64,000 bases of DNA from Jeotgalibacillus aurantiacus (GTDB lineage: Bacteria; Bacillota; Bacilli; Bacillales; Jeotgalibacillaceae): contig NZ_JACNMS010000006.1 in assembly GCF_020595125.1 (NCBI RefSeq), forward strand, positions 62,001 to 126,000, given 5' to 3'. The translations under genes were made by a program, and so were the position numbers. This document shows positions 25,494-34,245 of the stretch, piece after piece; the first letter of the stretch is position 1, and the number at the start of each line of letters is the position of its first letter. The notes under the pieces are model-generated. The model was not told where the DNA came from. It did no database searches and worked only from the letters and a program-made list of their open reading frames with translations.

Positions 25494-26807
25494 ATGACGA
25501 ATCAGGAAATACCTCAGAGTAATCCGCTTGCTCTGATTCCGTTTGGCATATTTATTTTATTATTTATTGGTTCAGGTGTAATCACGGGTGATTTTTATTT
25601 AATGCCTGTGCTGGTTGCTTTATTTATTGCGATTTTGGTCGCCTTACTGATGAATCGCAAAACTGATTTTCAGACGAAGGTGATGCAGCTGTCTAAGGGT
25701 GGAGGTCATCCGAATATTATTTTGATGGTCATTATCTTTCTTTTAGCAGGAGCTTTTGCATCCGTTGCTGATGGTGCTGGTGCAGTAGATTCGACGGTCA
25801 ATCTTGGACTGTCCTTTTTACCGCAGAATCTGTTGATCGTCGGATTATTTATTATAGGATGTTTTATCTCTATTTCTATGGGGACTTCTACAGGTACGAT
25901 TGTGGCGCTGGCACCGATCGGACTTGGTGTATCAGAGCAGACAGATATCGGTGTTGCGCTGGCGATGGGTGCGATTGTGAGTGGCGCGATGTTTGGTGAT
26001 AATCTGTCCATTATCTCAGATACGACCATTGCAGCAGTACGCACGCAGGGAACGAAGATGAAGGATAAGTTTAAAGCAAATGTTAAAATCGTTCTTCCGG
26101 CTGCGATCATTACAGCAATCATTTTCGCTGTGATGACAACGGGATCAAGTGCCTCATTGGAGGAATCGAATCCTTATAATCTCCTGCAGGTGCTTCCGTA
26201 TTTAGGCGTACTGATCTTTGCGATTGCAGGAGCAAACGTCATTCTTGTTTTGCTTGGCGGTATTATTTTTGCTGGAATTGTAGGTCTAGGACTTGGTGAA
26301 TTCAGTTTGCTGACCTTGATCGAACTGATTGGAACAGGATTCTCTAATATGTTTGAGCTTGCGATGATTGCGATTTTACTTGGTGGACTGGTGGAACTCA
26401 TCAAACAGAATGGCGGCATTGAATTTCTGCTTCAGTCTGTTACAAAACGAGTCAATTCCAAGCGCGGTGGAGAGGCAGGGATTGCCGGCCTCGTAAGTAC
26501 GGTGAATTTCGCAACAGCGAACAATACGATCTCAATTATTACGGCAGGTCCGCTTGCAAGACAGATCTCAGAACGTTTTGGTATCGACAATAGAAGATCT
26601 GCGAGTCTGCTTGATATTTTCTCAAGCTCTGTGCAGGGGCTGATTCCATACGGTGCACAGCTGCTTGCAGTAGCAGGTGTAGCGGGCATTTCTCCTGTGG
26701 AGATTGTACCGTTCTGTATTTATCCAATGCTGATCGCATTGTCAGGAATCATTGCGATCGCTATTCAATTCCCGAGATTTAAAACACCTGGTGTGGTGGA
26801 GGATTAA
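25494..26807 (+). CDS. NhaC-family transporter under SAM riboswitch control (probable methionine transporter, MetT-like)
   Basis: This 437-residue membrane protein of about 11 segments carries the NhaC-superfamily motifs SMGTSTGTIVALAPI, GAMFGDNLSIISDTTIAA and a C-terminal NFATANNTISIITAGPLA. NhaC proteins are annotated as Na+/H+ antiporters. The S-box upstream indicates methionine-related regulation, and comparative work on S-box regulons proposed that NhaC members of this kind (MetT) carry methionine. That assignment is therefore regulatory inference plus known precedent. ATG 25494 is behind TTGGAGGTG. Confidence 0.85.
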   Translation: MTNQEIPQSNPLALIPFGIFILLFIGSGVITGDFYLMPVLVALFIAILVALLMNRKTDFQTKVMQLSKGGGHPNIILMVIIFLLAGAFASVADGAGAVDSTVNLGLSFLPQNLLIVGLFIIGCFISISMGTSTGTIVALAPIGLGVSEQTDIGVALAMGAIVSGAMFGDNLSIISDTTIAAVRTQGTKMKDKFKANVKIVLPAAIITAIIFAVMTTGSSASLEESNPYNLLQVLPYLGVLIFAIAGANVILVLLGGIIFAGIVGLGLGEFSLLTLIELIGTGFSNMFELAMIAILLGGLVELIKQNGGIEFLLQSVTKRVNSKRGGEAGIAGLVSTVNFATANNTISIITAGPLARQISERFGIDNRRSASLLDIFSSSVQGLIPYGAQLLAVAGVAGISPVEIVPFCIYPMLIALSGIIAIAIQFPRFKTPGVVED

Positions 26808-26811
26808 GGTG

Positions 26812-26842
26812 AAAAGCTTCTCTCTTTGAGGGGAGCTTTTTT
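26812..26842 (+). terminator. Intrinsic terminator of the NhaC-family gene
   Basis: AAAGCTTCTCTC and GAGGGGAGCTTT form a hairpin with a three-base loop followed by a T run. Confidence 0.85.
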
Positions 26843-26873
26843 CTATGGGGAAAATTATTTTTAAAAAAGGTCC

Positions 26874-26899
26874 AACACTTTCCGATGCCGAAACGTTAT
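26874..26899 (+). promoter_or_regulatory. Possible ECF-sigma promoter of the sigma-factor operon
   Basis: AAC (26874) and CGTTATA (from 26894) are separated by 17 bases, the usual AAC-N16/17-CGT layout of ECF sigma promoters. It lies 34 bases ahead of the sigma-factor gene, which would allow autoregulation. The match is short. Confidence 0.4.
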
Positions 26900-26932
26900 A
26901 TACATGAAACCACGAAAAAGTGAGTGAAGCCG

Positions 26933-27397
26933 ATGGAGTCCAGTGAGTTGTATCTGGAATTGGAAACTAATCTGCGCAGGTTTGCCAGGTCAATTGCAAG
27001 ACATGAACAGGAAGCAGATGACCTGATTCAGCAGGCTGTGATCAAATCGCTTGCTCATGAAAGTATGCTTCAGGAACTGCCTGTTTATAAACAGCGTGCC
27101 TGGTTCTTCCGGGTGATGAAAAATCAGCTGGTTGATGAACGGAGAAAAGAGCAGCGGCTGACAGGGTGGGAGGATGACTTTGAGCAAATCAGACTGGATC
27201 AGCGATTTACTCATATTGAGGTCACTGAATTACTTGCCGATCTGTCACAGGAATACAAGGATATTATCTTTAAGCGGTACTGGATTGGATTATCAAGTAA
27301 AGAAATTGGTCAACAGCTGCATCTGCCTGCCGCTACGGTCCGCTACAAATTAAGTCAGGCGTTGAAACAATTAAAAAAGAAATTGGAGGAAGATTAA
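26933..27397 (+). CDS. RNA polymerase sigma-70 family (ECF-type) sigma factor
   Basis: This 154-residue protein has region 2 (ARHEQEADDLIQQAVIKSL, then AWFFRVMKNQLVDERRKE) and region 4 (LADLSQEYKDIIFKRYWIGL, then SSKEIGQQLHLPAATVRYKLSQ). ATG 26933 is used; GTG 26924 is in frame upstream and equally open. No ribosome binding site is strong for either. It is followed one base later by a repeat protein and then a small basic protein. No typical zinc-binding anti-sigma factor (HxxxCxxC) is present, which is unusual for an ECF operon. Confidence 0.8.
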   Translation: MESSELYLELETNLRRFARSIARHEQEADDLIQQAVIKSLAHESMLQELPVYKQRAWFFRVMKNQLVDERRKEQRLTGWEDDFEQIRLDQRFTHIEVTELLADLSQEYKDIIFKRYWIGLSSKEIGQQLHLPAATVRYKLSQALKQLKKKLEED

Positions 27398-27398
27398 C

Positions 27399-28601
27399 AT
27401 GAAAAAGCAGCGAATTGGGAATGTAGGAGTCATCAATTTAACGAAAGCGACGGAGAAAACGGTCTCTGAAATCGAAAGCATTGAAAATGTAGGTTGTATT
27501 ATTTATTCGAGAGAGACGGCTCACTTGTTATCTTCTTTAAAAAGTAAAAACGTTGGGGCAAGCATTGAAATAAATGGAGAGTTTCAAACCCTTACAGGTG
27601 AAACCGTTCTGTCACGGCAATACCTTCAGTCAATTGCGGACCCCGTTCAATTACTTACAGTTGGAAGTGTTATTTTCGATGATGACATTGAAGAAGAAGA
27701 CCTTCAAGGTAAAATCGAAGGACTATATGTTGTTGGCTCGATAGTCTCCCCGGTACATTTGCAGGGAATCATTCAAAGCAAAGTAAAGCATATGACTGGC
27801 ATGTCTGAAACGTATTCAGGTGAAAAGCCAAGAACAATCAATGGGAAACATGAGCTGAATAACGCATACCTCGATTCAATACAGTCTTCTGTTAAGCTGA
27901 CGGTAAATGGAAAGTTGACTCTTGCAAAAGACTTATCTCTTGAACAATTAAAAACAAAGATTGAACACCTCACTGTAAATGGATTGTTGTATTTCCATGA
28001 ATCTCAGGAATCAGCTGTATTCGCTCTTTCACACACGGTTAACGGGGAAACAGTCAAAATCCCGGAAGGTTTTACTTTACTGACTTCATCACAGTCTTAT
28101 TCAGCACGTACGTTGCGCCGCCTCAAAGGAGCAAAGCTCATGACATCAAAACCGATCTATTTCGAAAAAGATGTGACCCGTGAGCAGTTGGAGCAGGCGA
28201 TTGATCAAATCCAGACGACCTCTATTGTGGTTGTAGATGAAAATCTTGAGGATCTGCTCTATGAGAAGACAAATATTGAGGCTGAAATCCTATCATATGA
28301 GGGACAATACGTGCTGATTGAAAACGAAGAACAGTGGGCCACAGAAGAGTATGCAGCCTACGATAAACCGGTCACGCTCATTGTAGCTGGAAAGCTTAGA
28401 TTTGGAGAAGATCTGGATATCTCAGAACTCAAAACGACGATTAAACACATCGACCTTTTGGGCACAATGATAGCAGATACACCCGAGATCAGAGGAGCGG
28501 TTAAAGCGCTTCTCCGATTAAAAGAAGGTAGTGTGGAAGGTGCTGAACAGCCGGCTGATTCTGACTATGATGTTGCGAATTATGGTGAACTCAGCTTGTA
28601 A
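27399..28601 (+). CDS. Repeat protein of the sigma-factor operon (unknown function)
   Basis: The 400-residue product contains repeated blocks with the pattern VxGKLxFxxDLxxxxLKTKIxHLxVxGxI. Examples are VGSVIFDDDIEEEDLQGKIE, VNGKLTLAKDLSLEQLKTKI and VAGKLRFGEDLDISELKTTI. Each block is about 65-70 residues and predicts alternating strands and a helix. It has no signal peptide, membrane segment or anti-sigma zinc motif. Its start is one base after the sigma-factor stop, with a GGAGGAAG site, so they are one unit. It could act as the sigma regulator or as its output; I do not recognise the family. Confidence 0.7.
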   Translation: MKKQRIGNVGVINLTKATEKTVSEIESIENVGCIIYSRETAHLLSSLKSKNVGASIEINGEFQTLTGETVLSRQYLQSIADPVQLLTVGSVIFDDDIEEEDLQGKIEGLYVVGSIVSPVHLQGIIQSKVKHMTGMSETYSGEKPRTINGKHELNNAYLDSIQSSVKLTVNGKLTLAKDLSLEQLKTKIEHLTVNGLLYFHESQESAVFALSHTVNGETVKIPEGFTLLTSSQSYSARTLRRLKGAKLMTSKPIYFEKDVTREQLEQAIDQIQTTSIVVVDENLEDLLYEKTNIEAEILSYEGQYVLIENEEQWATEEYAAYDKPVTLIVAGKLRFGEDLDISELKTTIKHIDLLGTMIADTPEIRGAVKALLRLKEGSVEGAEQPADSDYDVANYGELSL

Positions 28602-28624
28602 ACAGAAGGCAGGTGAACGTAGAG

Positions 28625-28756
28625 ATGTACTATCAGGACAGAAGCCTCATCGAAAGCAAGATGAATGACCGCCGTAAGCAGGTTGAGGAGCAGAGATTGG
28701 CAAAGCGGGTAAGAAAACGTAAGGTCAATAAAGACGAGATGTGGAGTATTTTTTAG
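28625..28756 (+). CDS. Small basic protein at the end of the sigma-factor operon
   Basis: ATG 28625 behind GCAGGTGAAC encodes 43 residues, MYYQDRSLIESKMNDRRKQ continuing with many lysines and arginines and ending MWSIF. It is 23 bases after the repeat protein and before the terminator at 28813. Probably real because of spacing and site; function unknown. Confidence 0.55.
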   Translation: MYYQDRSLIESKMNDRRKQVEEQRLAKRVRKRKVNKDEMWSIF

Positions 28757-28812
28757 CAATTAGCCTGAGCGATTTAGAAGAATCGTTTATTTGTGACAAA
28801 TGAATAAAAAGT

Positions 28813-28858
28813 AAGCTCCCTACCAGACTTCATCGTGATAAAGTCTGGTAGGGAGCTT
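28813..28858. terminator. Strong bidirectional terminator hairpin (18-base perfect stem)
   Basis: AAGCTCCCTACCAGACTT (28813-28830) and AAGTCTGGTAGGGAGCTT (28841-28858) are perfect complements around a ten-base loop. It sits between the sigma-factor operon (+) and the PTS operon (-). Confidence 0.85.
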
Positions 28859-28889
28859 TGCGTTTACGAATAAAATGAGAGGCAAAGGC

Positions 28890-30338
28890 TTAATCCTTAC
28901 TTAATTGATCTAAAAGCTCATCGAGACTCGGATCATTCAGGTAACTTTCAATCGTGATGATTTTCTTATCACCGTGTGCCATTCTTGCGCGATCCGATAA
29001 ATTCTTGTGAACAACAATGATGTCTGATGATTCAGGTACATCCTCAATACGGTAATGCTTGACTTCGATATTGGAAATACCTTTCTTTTGCAGCTTTTTT
29101 CTAAACGTAGTCGCGCCTAATGCACTACTTCCAGCACCTGCATCACAAGCGAACGAGATCTTGCTGATTTCCTGTGTTGTTGAAGCGTCAGCTGAAAAGT
29201 TCATTAACTGTTTTCCTTCAGCCTTCATCGATTTTGATTTAGCGATTGAGCTCGTTAAGTCAGCTTCATCACCTGTGTTTTTATCAAGCTTTAGAATAAC
29301 CGATGTTACTGCAAACGTTACAGCAGCAGCGACTAAGACACCTGAAATGATGCCGAGGAAATTTCCTCTTGGTGTCAGGGCAAGATAAGCGAAAATAGAG
29401 CCAGGGCTAGGTCCTGCTACAAGTCCGGCATCGAAAAAGCTGAAAACAGCAATCCCGGACATACCACCGGCAATCATTCCGATAATTGTAAGTGGTTTCA
29501 TTAATACGTACGGGAAGTACAATTCGTGAATACCGCCAAGGAAGTGGATGACGATCGCACCAGGTGCTGTTCTTCTTGCGACTTTAGTTCCGAAGAGCGT
29601 GAAAGCAAGCAGTAGTCCAAGACCCGGTCCAGGGTTTGAAGCAACTGTAAAGAAGATTGATTTTCCAGCGTCAAGCGTATCCTGCATGCCGAGCGGATAG
29701 TAAATACCCTGATCAATAACGTTATTTAAAAATAATACTTTCGCAGGTTCATTGACTAACGAAAGCAGTGGCAGGAAGCCTGTCTGTACAAGAGCTTGAA
29801 TCGCCGAGGTCATGGCATCATTCACATTTTCAATCACGGGTCCAATGAACAGATAGGATACGATCATCAAACCGAAACCGAGTATACCGATTGAGAAGTT
29901 ATTGACGATCATTTCAAAACCGGCAGGAATTCTGTTTTCGATCAGCTGATCAAATTTCTTAATCACATATCCACCTAAAGGTCCGATGATCATTGCACCA
30001 AGAAACATTGGAATATCAGAGCCGACGATCAATCCAATGGCCCCGATCGCACCCATCACAGCTCCTCTTTGGCCGGCAACCATTCTTCCTCCGGTGTAGG
30101 CAAGAAGCAATGGAAGGAGGTAGGTGATCGCCGGGCCGACGATTTCACCAAGCTGTTCATTAGGAATCCAGCCAGTAGGAATAAACAGCGCGGTCAAAAT
30201 ACCCCATGCAATAAATGCGCCGATGTTAGGGAGTACCATGTTCGTCAGGAATCCCCCGACGGCCTGAATTTTTGCACGGACAGACGGCTTTTTGTCTTCA
30301 GTATGACTGTGCTCCTCAAAGTTCGCCACGTTTGTCAT
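28890..30338 (-). CDS. PTS mannitol-type transporter subunit IICB (MtlA-like)
   Basis: This 482-residue protein has an EIIC membrane domain (KIQAVGGFLTNMVLPNIGAF, later GGIHELYFPYVLMKPLTIIG with the GI-HE signature). A C-terminal EIIB domain carries the phosphorylated cysteine in SFACDAGAGSSALGA. No EIIA domain is attached; EIIA is encoded by the neighbouring gene. It imports and phosphorylates a hexitol. ATG 30338 is chosen; GTG 30347 is in frame. It is the last gene of a five-gene operon. Mannitol is the default substrate, but the operon enzymes suggest it may be another hexitol. Confidence 0.85.
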   Translation of the reverse strand: MTNVANFEEHSHTEDKKPSVRAKIQAVGGFLTNMVLPNIGAFIAWGILTALFIPTGWIPNEQLGEIVGPAITYLLPLLLAYTGGRMVAGQRGAVMGAIGAIGLIVGSDIPMFLGAMIIGPLGGYVIKKFDQLIENRIPAGFEMIVNNFSIGILGFGLMIVSYLFIGPVIENVNDAMTSAIQALVQTGFLPLLSLVNEPAKVLFLNNVIDQGIYYPLGMQDTLDAGKSIFFTVASNPGPGLGLLLAFTLFGTKVARRTAPGAIVIHFLGGIHELYFPYVLMKPLTIIGMIAGGMSGIAVFSFFDAGLVAGPSPGSIFAYLALTPRGNFLGIISGVLVAAAVTFAVTSVILKLDKNTGDEADLTSSIAKSKSMKAEGKQLMNFSADASTTQEISKISFACDAGAGSSALGATTFRKKLQKKGISNIEVKHYRIEDVPESSDIIVVHKNLSDRARMAHGDKKIITIESYLNDPSLDELLDQLSKD

Positions 30339-30361
30339 TTCTTTCACATCCCCTTTATTGT

Positions 30362-30799
30362 TTATTCAAGTGAATTGATCAGACTAATAACCTCTTCTTC
30401 TTTTTTGGTCTGTTTCAACTGCTCCATGACGTCCTCGTCAATCAGCAGTGATGACAGGTCTGAGATCAGCTCCAGGTGACCGTTACTGTCTTCAGCTGCA
30501 AGGACAAACAAAATGTTTACTTCTTTGTCTTCAGGGTAAGTTACGCTATTTTCAACTTTTAAAAACGAGATCCCGGTCTTTAAAACCCCTCCCTCATTTT
30601 GAGCATGTGGCATGGCAATACCAGGCGCAATCACGATATATGAGCCGTTGATCTGTACATTTTTGATCATATCCTGAACATAATCTTCTGTAATAAAGCG
30701 CTTACTTAAGAGGGGTTCAGCTGCAACTTTTATTGATTCCTCCCACGTTGGCAATTCATCCGTAAAATAAATATTTCCTTTTAAAAGATCAGCTAACAT
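30362..30799 (-). CDS. PTS sugar transporter subunit IIA (fructose/ascorbate type)
   Basis: This 145-residue PTS EIIA type-2 domain carries the phosphorylated histidine in GSYIVIAPGIAMPHAQNEGG. The GIAMPHA form is closer to UlaC/SgaA-like EIIA proteins than to MtlF. ATG 30799 follows GAGGAGGAAC. It would pass phosphate from HPr to the EIIB domain of the next gene. It lies 23 bases upstream of the EIICB gene in transcription order. Confidence 0.82.
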   Translation of the reverse strand: MLADLLKGNIYFTDELPTWEESIKVAAEPLLSKRFITEDYVQDMIKNVQINGSYIVIAPGIAMPHAQNEGGVLKTGISFLKVENSVTYPEDKEVNILFVLAAEDSNGHLELISDLSSLLIDEDVMEQLKQTKKEEEVISLINSLE

Positions 30800-30825
30800 T
30801 CTCAAGTTCCTCCTCTAATTCATGA

Positions 30826-31989
30826 CTAAACAGATAATCTTTTTTTCTTTAAAGTCTTGTACGTATTGCTTATTTCTTCAATCAGTTCAATGTTTTTAAC
30901 ACCACTGATTTCTTCAACAGCCTTGTTAATTCCATTGGCAGAAATGAATTCCTGAAGTTTTTCTGACTCTTCATCCTCCGGAACATCAAATAGAAAACCG
31001 GCAGCAATCGCTTCTGTCAGGTATTTAACACGTATCCCTGAATCATGTAATGACAACGTTGGCGTAAGCATTCTTTCATTATTTCCAAGCTTACGGATAG
31101 GGGATCTACCTACTCTTTTCACATCATCATTCACCTGGGGATTTTTAAAGCGGCTCAAAATTTTATCAATAAAATCATTCAGTTCCGCAGGGTTTGCATC
31201 AAATTTCATCTCAATATAACGGGCTGCTTCCTGCATTGATCCTTTAACCAGGATTGCGATCTCAGCATCTTCAAGCGTTTCCCTGATGGTGCGGTATCCA
31301 GCTAAATGTCCAAGGTAAGCGGTAGCGGCATGTCCCATATTGACGATACAAAGCTTCCGTTCAATATAAGGCAGCAAATCATTTGTATAGGTAACGCCCT
31401 GAAGAAGGGGCAGGTTATCTTCAATTCTTTCAGATTGATCAATAACCCATTCGTAAAATGGCTCTACCATAGGAATATCCCCATTATCGCCTGGTCTTGA
31501 CAGCGCCAATCGATCAACCGCAGTATTTGGAAAAGAAGCCATTTCGTCAATGGCATCGGCCTCATCCTGAGTGAAGAGTTTATAAACCTCCGCTTTCAGG
31601 GTTGAACTTGCATGAATGGCATTTTCATTCGCCATAATATTGATTTCCCTGGGATTTGATTTAACTCGTTTTTTCAATCCCTCAGCGAGAATCACTGCGA
31701 CCTTCGAAAGATTTTGTACACCTACAGATGTCGTAATGATATCAGCATGAACAATGCCCTCTATCACCTCATTTTGTTGGGTGATACTGTTTAAAGCTGT
31801 AACAGAGGAGATCGTTTCCATACGAAGCTCTTCACTTAGAATTTCAATCTCATAACGGTTGTGTTGATTAATGTCGTCAATCATCTGCTGGTTAACATCC
31901 ACAAAGCAAACGTCATAGCCATTCTTACTCAGCACATAACCGATAAATCCTTTTCCGATATTCCCTGCTCCGAAGTGTAATGCGCGCAT
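30826..31989 (-). CDS. mtlD: Mannitol-1-phosphate 5-dehydrogenase (MtlD)
   Basis: This 387-residue polyol dehydrogenase begins with the MtlD N-terminal MRALHFGAGNIGKGFIGYVL (nucleotide-binding GxGNIGxG). It contains NVGMGHA-like CIVNMGHAATAYLG and the catalytic lysine-containing AARYIEMKFD region. It oxidises a hexitol 1-phosphate to a ketose 6-phosphate with NAD+. ATG 31989 has better spacing to GGGAGAC than ATG 31995. Operon position between the sugar isomerase and EIIA supports PTS hexitol use. Confidence 0.88.
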   Translation of the reverse strand: MRALHFGAGNIGKGFIGYVLSKNGYDVCFVDVNQQMIDDINQHNRYEIEILSEELRMETISSVTALNSITQQNEVIEGIVHADIITTSVGVQNLSKVAVILAEGLKKRVKSNPREINIMANENAIHASSTLKAEVYKLFTQDEADAIDEMASFPNTAVDRLALSRPGDNGDIPMVEPFYEWVIDQSERIEDNLPLLQGVTYTNDLLPYIERKLCIVNMGHAATAYLGHLAGYRTIRETLEDAEIAILVKGSMQEAARYIEMKFDANPAELNDFIDKILSRFKNPQVNDDVKRVGRSPIRKLGNNERMLTPTLSLHDSGIRVKYLTEAIAAGFLFDVPEDEESEKLQEFISANGINKAVEEISGVKNIELIEEISNTYKTLKKKRLSV

Positions 31990-32019
31990 CTTCATGTCTC
32001 CCTTGTAAAAGATTTTCAC

Positions 32020-32580
32020 TCACTCGAGGTTAGCGTGGAACTCCCAAAGATTTTTCATGTTAATTTGCTGTTCCTTAATCATGATCAAGGCTAATGTATC
32101 TCCGAGAAGCAGCAGACTTTGTTCAAACAGACTCGTCATTGGCTGAACGGATGGGATTTCATTAGGTTTGTTTAACTTCGTAGTCACTGGGATCCGAACA
32201 AAGACGTCAGCAAATTCTCTCATAGAGCTTTCAGGGTTTGCGCCAATGTGGGCAACTCTTGCATTGTGCTGCTTGGCTTTTTTAGCAATGATGAGCGGGA
32301 AGGCTGTTTCTCCGCTGCCTGAACCAACAATCAGCAAATCCTTTTCCGTAATAGCAGGTTCAGTAATCTGGCCTACGATATACGTGTTAACTCCGAGATG
32401 TGCAAGTCTTTTCGCTACTGACTTAAGTGATAGCAGCACTCTTCCGACGCCAACAAAAAATACTTTATCAGCCTTGCTGATTTCATTGAGCAGCAGTGTC
32501 ACTTCTTCCTTATTAATACTTTGTAATGTAGTCGTAAGCTCTTTCGTGATCTCATCAACTGATTCAAGGTATTGGTTCAT
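32020..32580 (-). CDS. 6-phospho-3-hexuloisomerase family protein (HxlB-like SIS domain)
   Basis: This 186-residue SIS-domain protein carries KADKVFFVGVGRVLLSLKSV, LIVGSGSGETAFPL and a C-terminal FEQSLLLLGDTLALIMI. These match the 6-phospho-3-hexuloisomerase (PHI) family, which interconverts hex-3-ulose 6-phosphate and fructose 6-phosphate. The usual partner, hexulose-phosphate synthase, is absent; instead an epimerase gene abuts it (adjacent at 32580/32581). That argues for a sugar catabolic role rather than formaldehyde fixation. Confidence 0.82.
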   Translation of the reverse strand: MNQYLESVDEITKELTTTLQSINKEEVTLLLNEISKADKVFFVGVGRVLLSLKSVAKRLAHLGVNTYIVGQITEPAITEKDLLIVGSGSGETAFPLIIAKKAKQHNARVAHIGANPESSMREFADVFVRIPVTTKLNKPNEIPSVQPMTSLFEQSLLLLGDTLALIMIKEQQINMKNLWEFHANLE

Positions 32581-33285
32581 TTATTTAACCTCCTCGTATA
32601 AACCTTTCATAATTTGCTCGTCCATCAGCTTTTTATTTTCCTCAAGGCTCTGGTTCGCAGCAAAAAGACTTGTGCTTCCGGCGACAAGAATATCTGCACC
32701 AGCTTTCACTAATTCAGGAATGGTTTCAAAAGAAACTCTTCCATCTACTTCAATGCGTGTATTTAATCCTTTCGCATCAATCAGTTGACGCAGATCCTGA
32801 ACTTTTTGTGCAGCATACGAAACTTGTTTTTCGTTCTTATCAGTAGCGAAGCCCGGGTTGATCAGCATGAGTAAAACGGTGTCACATAAAGGCAGGATGT
32901 ACTCAAGCTCTGACAACGGTGTGGCAGGATTTAGTGCAATTCCCGCTTTCAGTCCGCTTTTTTTAACCAGCTGCAGGTGTCTGTCTATGTGATTGCTTGT
33001 TTCTAAGTGGAACGTAATCTGGTGAGCTCCAAGCTGAATCATTTCCTGAATAAAATACTCATTTTCTTTTGCCATAATGTGCACATCGAATTTCATGCTT
33101 GTGCGTGTTTTTAATTGTTTGATTGTATCTATTCCAAGAGGCATGCTTGGGCTGAAGTATCCGTCAATGACATCGACATGTAAAAGATCAAGTCCTAAAT
33201 CCTGAATTTCATTTACGCTGCTCTCTAAATTGCAAAGGTCCGCACACATAATGGACGGCGCAATATCGATTTTTCTTTTATGCAC
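32581..33285 (-). CDS. Ribulose-phosphate/allulose-6-phosphate 3-epimerase family protein
   Basis: This 234-residue TIM-barrel protein has the family motifs APSIMCADLCNLES, LHVDVIDGYFSPSMPLG (metal ligands), KFDVHIMA, LINPGFA, IEVDGRVSFETIP and a C-terminal phosphate-binding AGADILVAGSTSLF. The divergence from housekeeping Rpe and the operon (PTS, PHI, MtlD) suggest a catabolic hexulose-6-phosphate 3-epimerase such as AlsE. It is first in the operon; the promoter region with a cre-like site lies just upstream. Confidence 0.82.
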   Translation of the reverse strand: MHKRKIDIAPSIMCADLCNLESSVNEIQDLGLDLLHVDVIDGYFSPSMPLGIDTIKQLKTRTSMKFDVHIMAKENEYFIQEMIQLGAHQITFHLETSNHIDRHLQLVKKSGLKAGIALNPATPLSELEYILPLCDTVLLMLINPGFATDKNEKQVSYAAQKVQDLRQLIDAKGLNTRIEVDGRVSFETIPELVKAGADILVAGSTSLFAANQSLEENKKLMDEQIMKGLYEEVK

Positions 33286-33304
33286 GTTAGTGCCTCCTTA
33301 TAAG

Positions 33305-33366
33305 TGTTTTTGCTTGTTTTTAATTATTATAAGCGCTTTCAATTAATATGTAAAGCCTGTTTTTGC
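33305..33366. promoter_or_regulatory. Control region: cre-like site and TGTTTTTGC direct repeats
   Basis: On the minus strand TGAAAGCGCTTATA (33328-33341) is a good match to the CcpA cre consensus, suggesting catabolite repression of the PTS operon. TGTTTTTGC occurs twice, at 33305-33313 and 33358-33366, flanking the cre site. These are candidate binding sites for the divergent DeoR-family regulator. Confidence 0.6.
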
Positions 33367-33461
33367 GTTTTTTAGCACGTTTTGTGCATGTTTGTTGCTG
33401 TTAAATGCATGAAATGTGGTAAAATAAGAATGATATTTCATGAACAAAGGGGTTAACAAAC

Positions 33462-34211
33462 ATGCTTAAAGAAGAACGCCAGCAAAATATTCTGCAGATA
33501 CTAAATGAAGAACATAAAATTATCGCAAGTGACATGAGCCGGAGATTATCCGTTTCAGAAGATACGATTCGCAGGGATTTAAAAGAGCTTGATAAAAAGG
33601 GGTTAATTAAGAGAGTTCATAGTGGTGCGCTCAGGATAGGGCCACCTGTGGTTGATTTCACTACACGTCAGCATATTTCCAGTGACATCAAAACGAGACT
33701 GGCCAAAAAAGCGATGGACTTCATTAATGATGACATGGTGATCCTGATTGACGGAGGGACAACAAACTTACAATTTGTTAAACAAATTCCTCTATCATTA
33801 AAAGCCACGGTTATCACCAATAGTCCACCAATCGCGATGGCGCTTGGAGAACATCAGGATGTCGAAGTCATCATGGTGGGCGGAACGTTATTCAAACAAT
33901 CCATGGTCAATTTAGGTATAGATACTGTTGAAGCTTTGGATTCAATGAGAGCTGACCTTTATGTTATGGGTGTATACAACATCGATCCCCATATTGGGAT
34001 AAGCGTACCGAGCATTTCCGAAGCACTTGTTAAAAGAAAAATGGCCAATATCTCAACTGAAATACTCGCGATGGTGACATCAGATAAATTAGACACTGTT
34101 TCCAATCATATTATTTGTCCGACAAGCGAGTTAACCTACTTGGTTACAGAGAACGTCAACGCGAATGTGAAAAAGCTGTACAATAATCAGGAGATTGTCG
34201 TGGTGGAATAA
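33462..34211 (+). CDS. DeoR/GlpR family sugar-operon regulator
   Basis: This 249-residue protein begins with the DeoR helix-turn-helix (MLKEERQQNILQILNEEHKI, then SEDTIRRDLKELDKKGLIKRVHSG). The sugar-phosphate sensing domain has DGGTTNLQFVKQIP and VMVGGTLF-type motifs. It is divergent from the PTS operon and surely regulates it; DeoR proteins release DNA on binding a sugar phosphate. It lies behind a CAAAGGGGTT site and ends before a terminator at 34246. Confidence 0.88.
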   Translation: MLKEERQQNILQILNEEHKIIASDMSRRLSVSEDTIRRDLKELDKKGLIKRVHSGALRIGPPVVDFTTRQHISSDIKTRLAKKAMDFINDDMVILIDGGTTNLQFVKQIPLSLKATVITNSPPIAMALGEHQDVEVIMVGGTLFKQSMVNLGIDTVEALDSMRADLYVMGVYNIDPHIGISVPSISEALVKRKMANISTEILAMVTSDKLDTVSNHIICPTSELTYLVTENVNANVKKLYNNQEIVVVE

Positions 34212-34245
34212 TCTGCTGATGAGATGAAGTGTTTTTAAAATAATG

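Noticed and set aside
32168-32788. 206-residue plus-strand frame in the PTS operon
   Set aside because: It lies antisense to the hexuloisomerase and epimerase genes, which carry convincing motifs.
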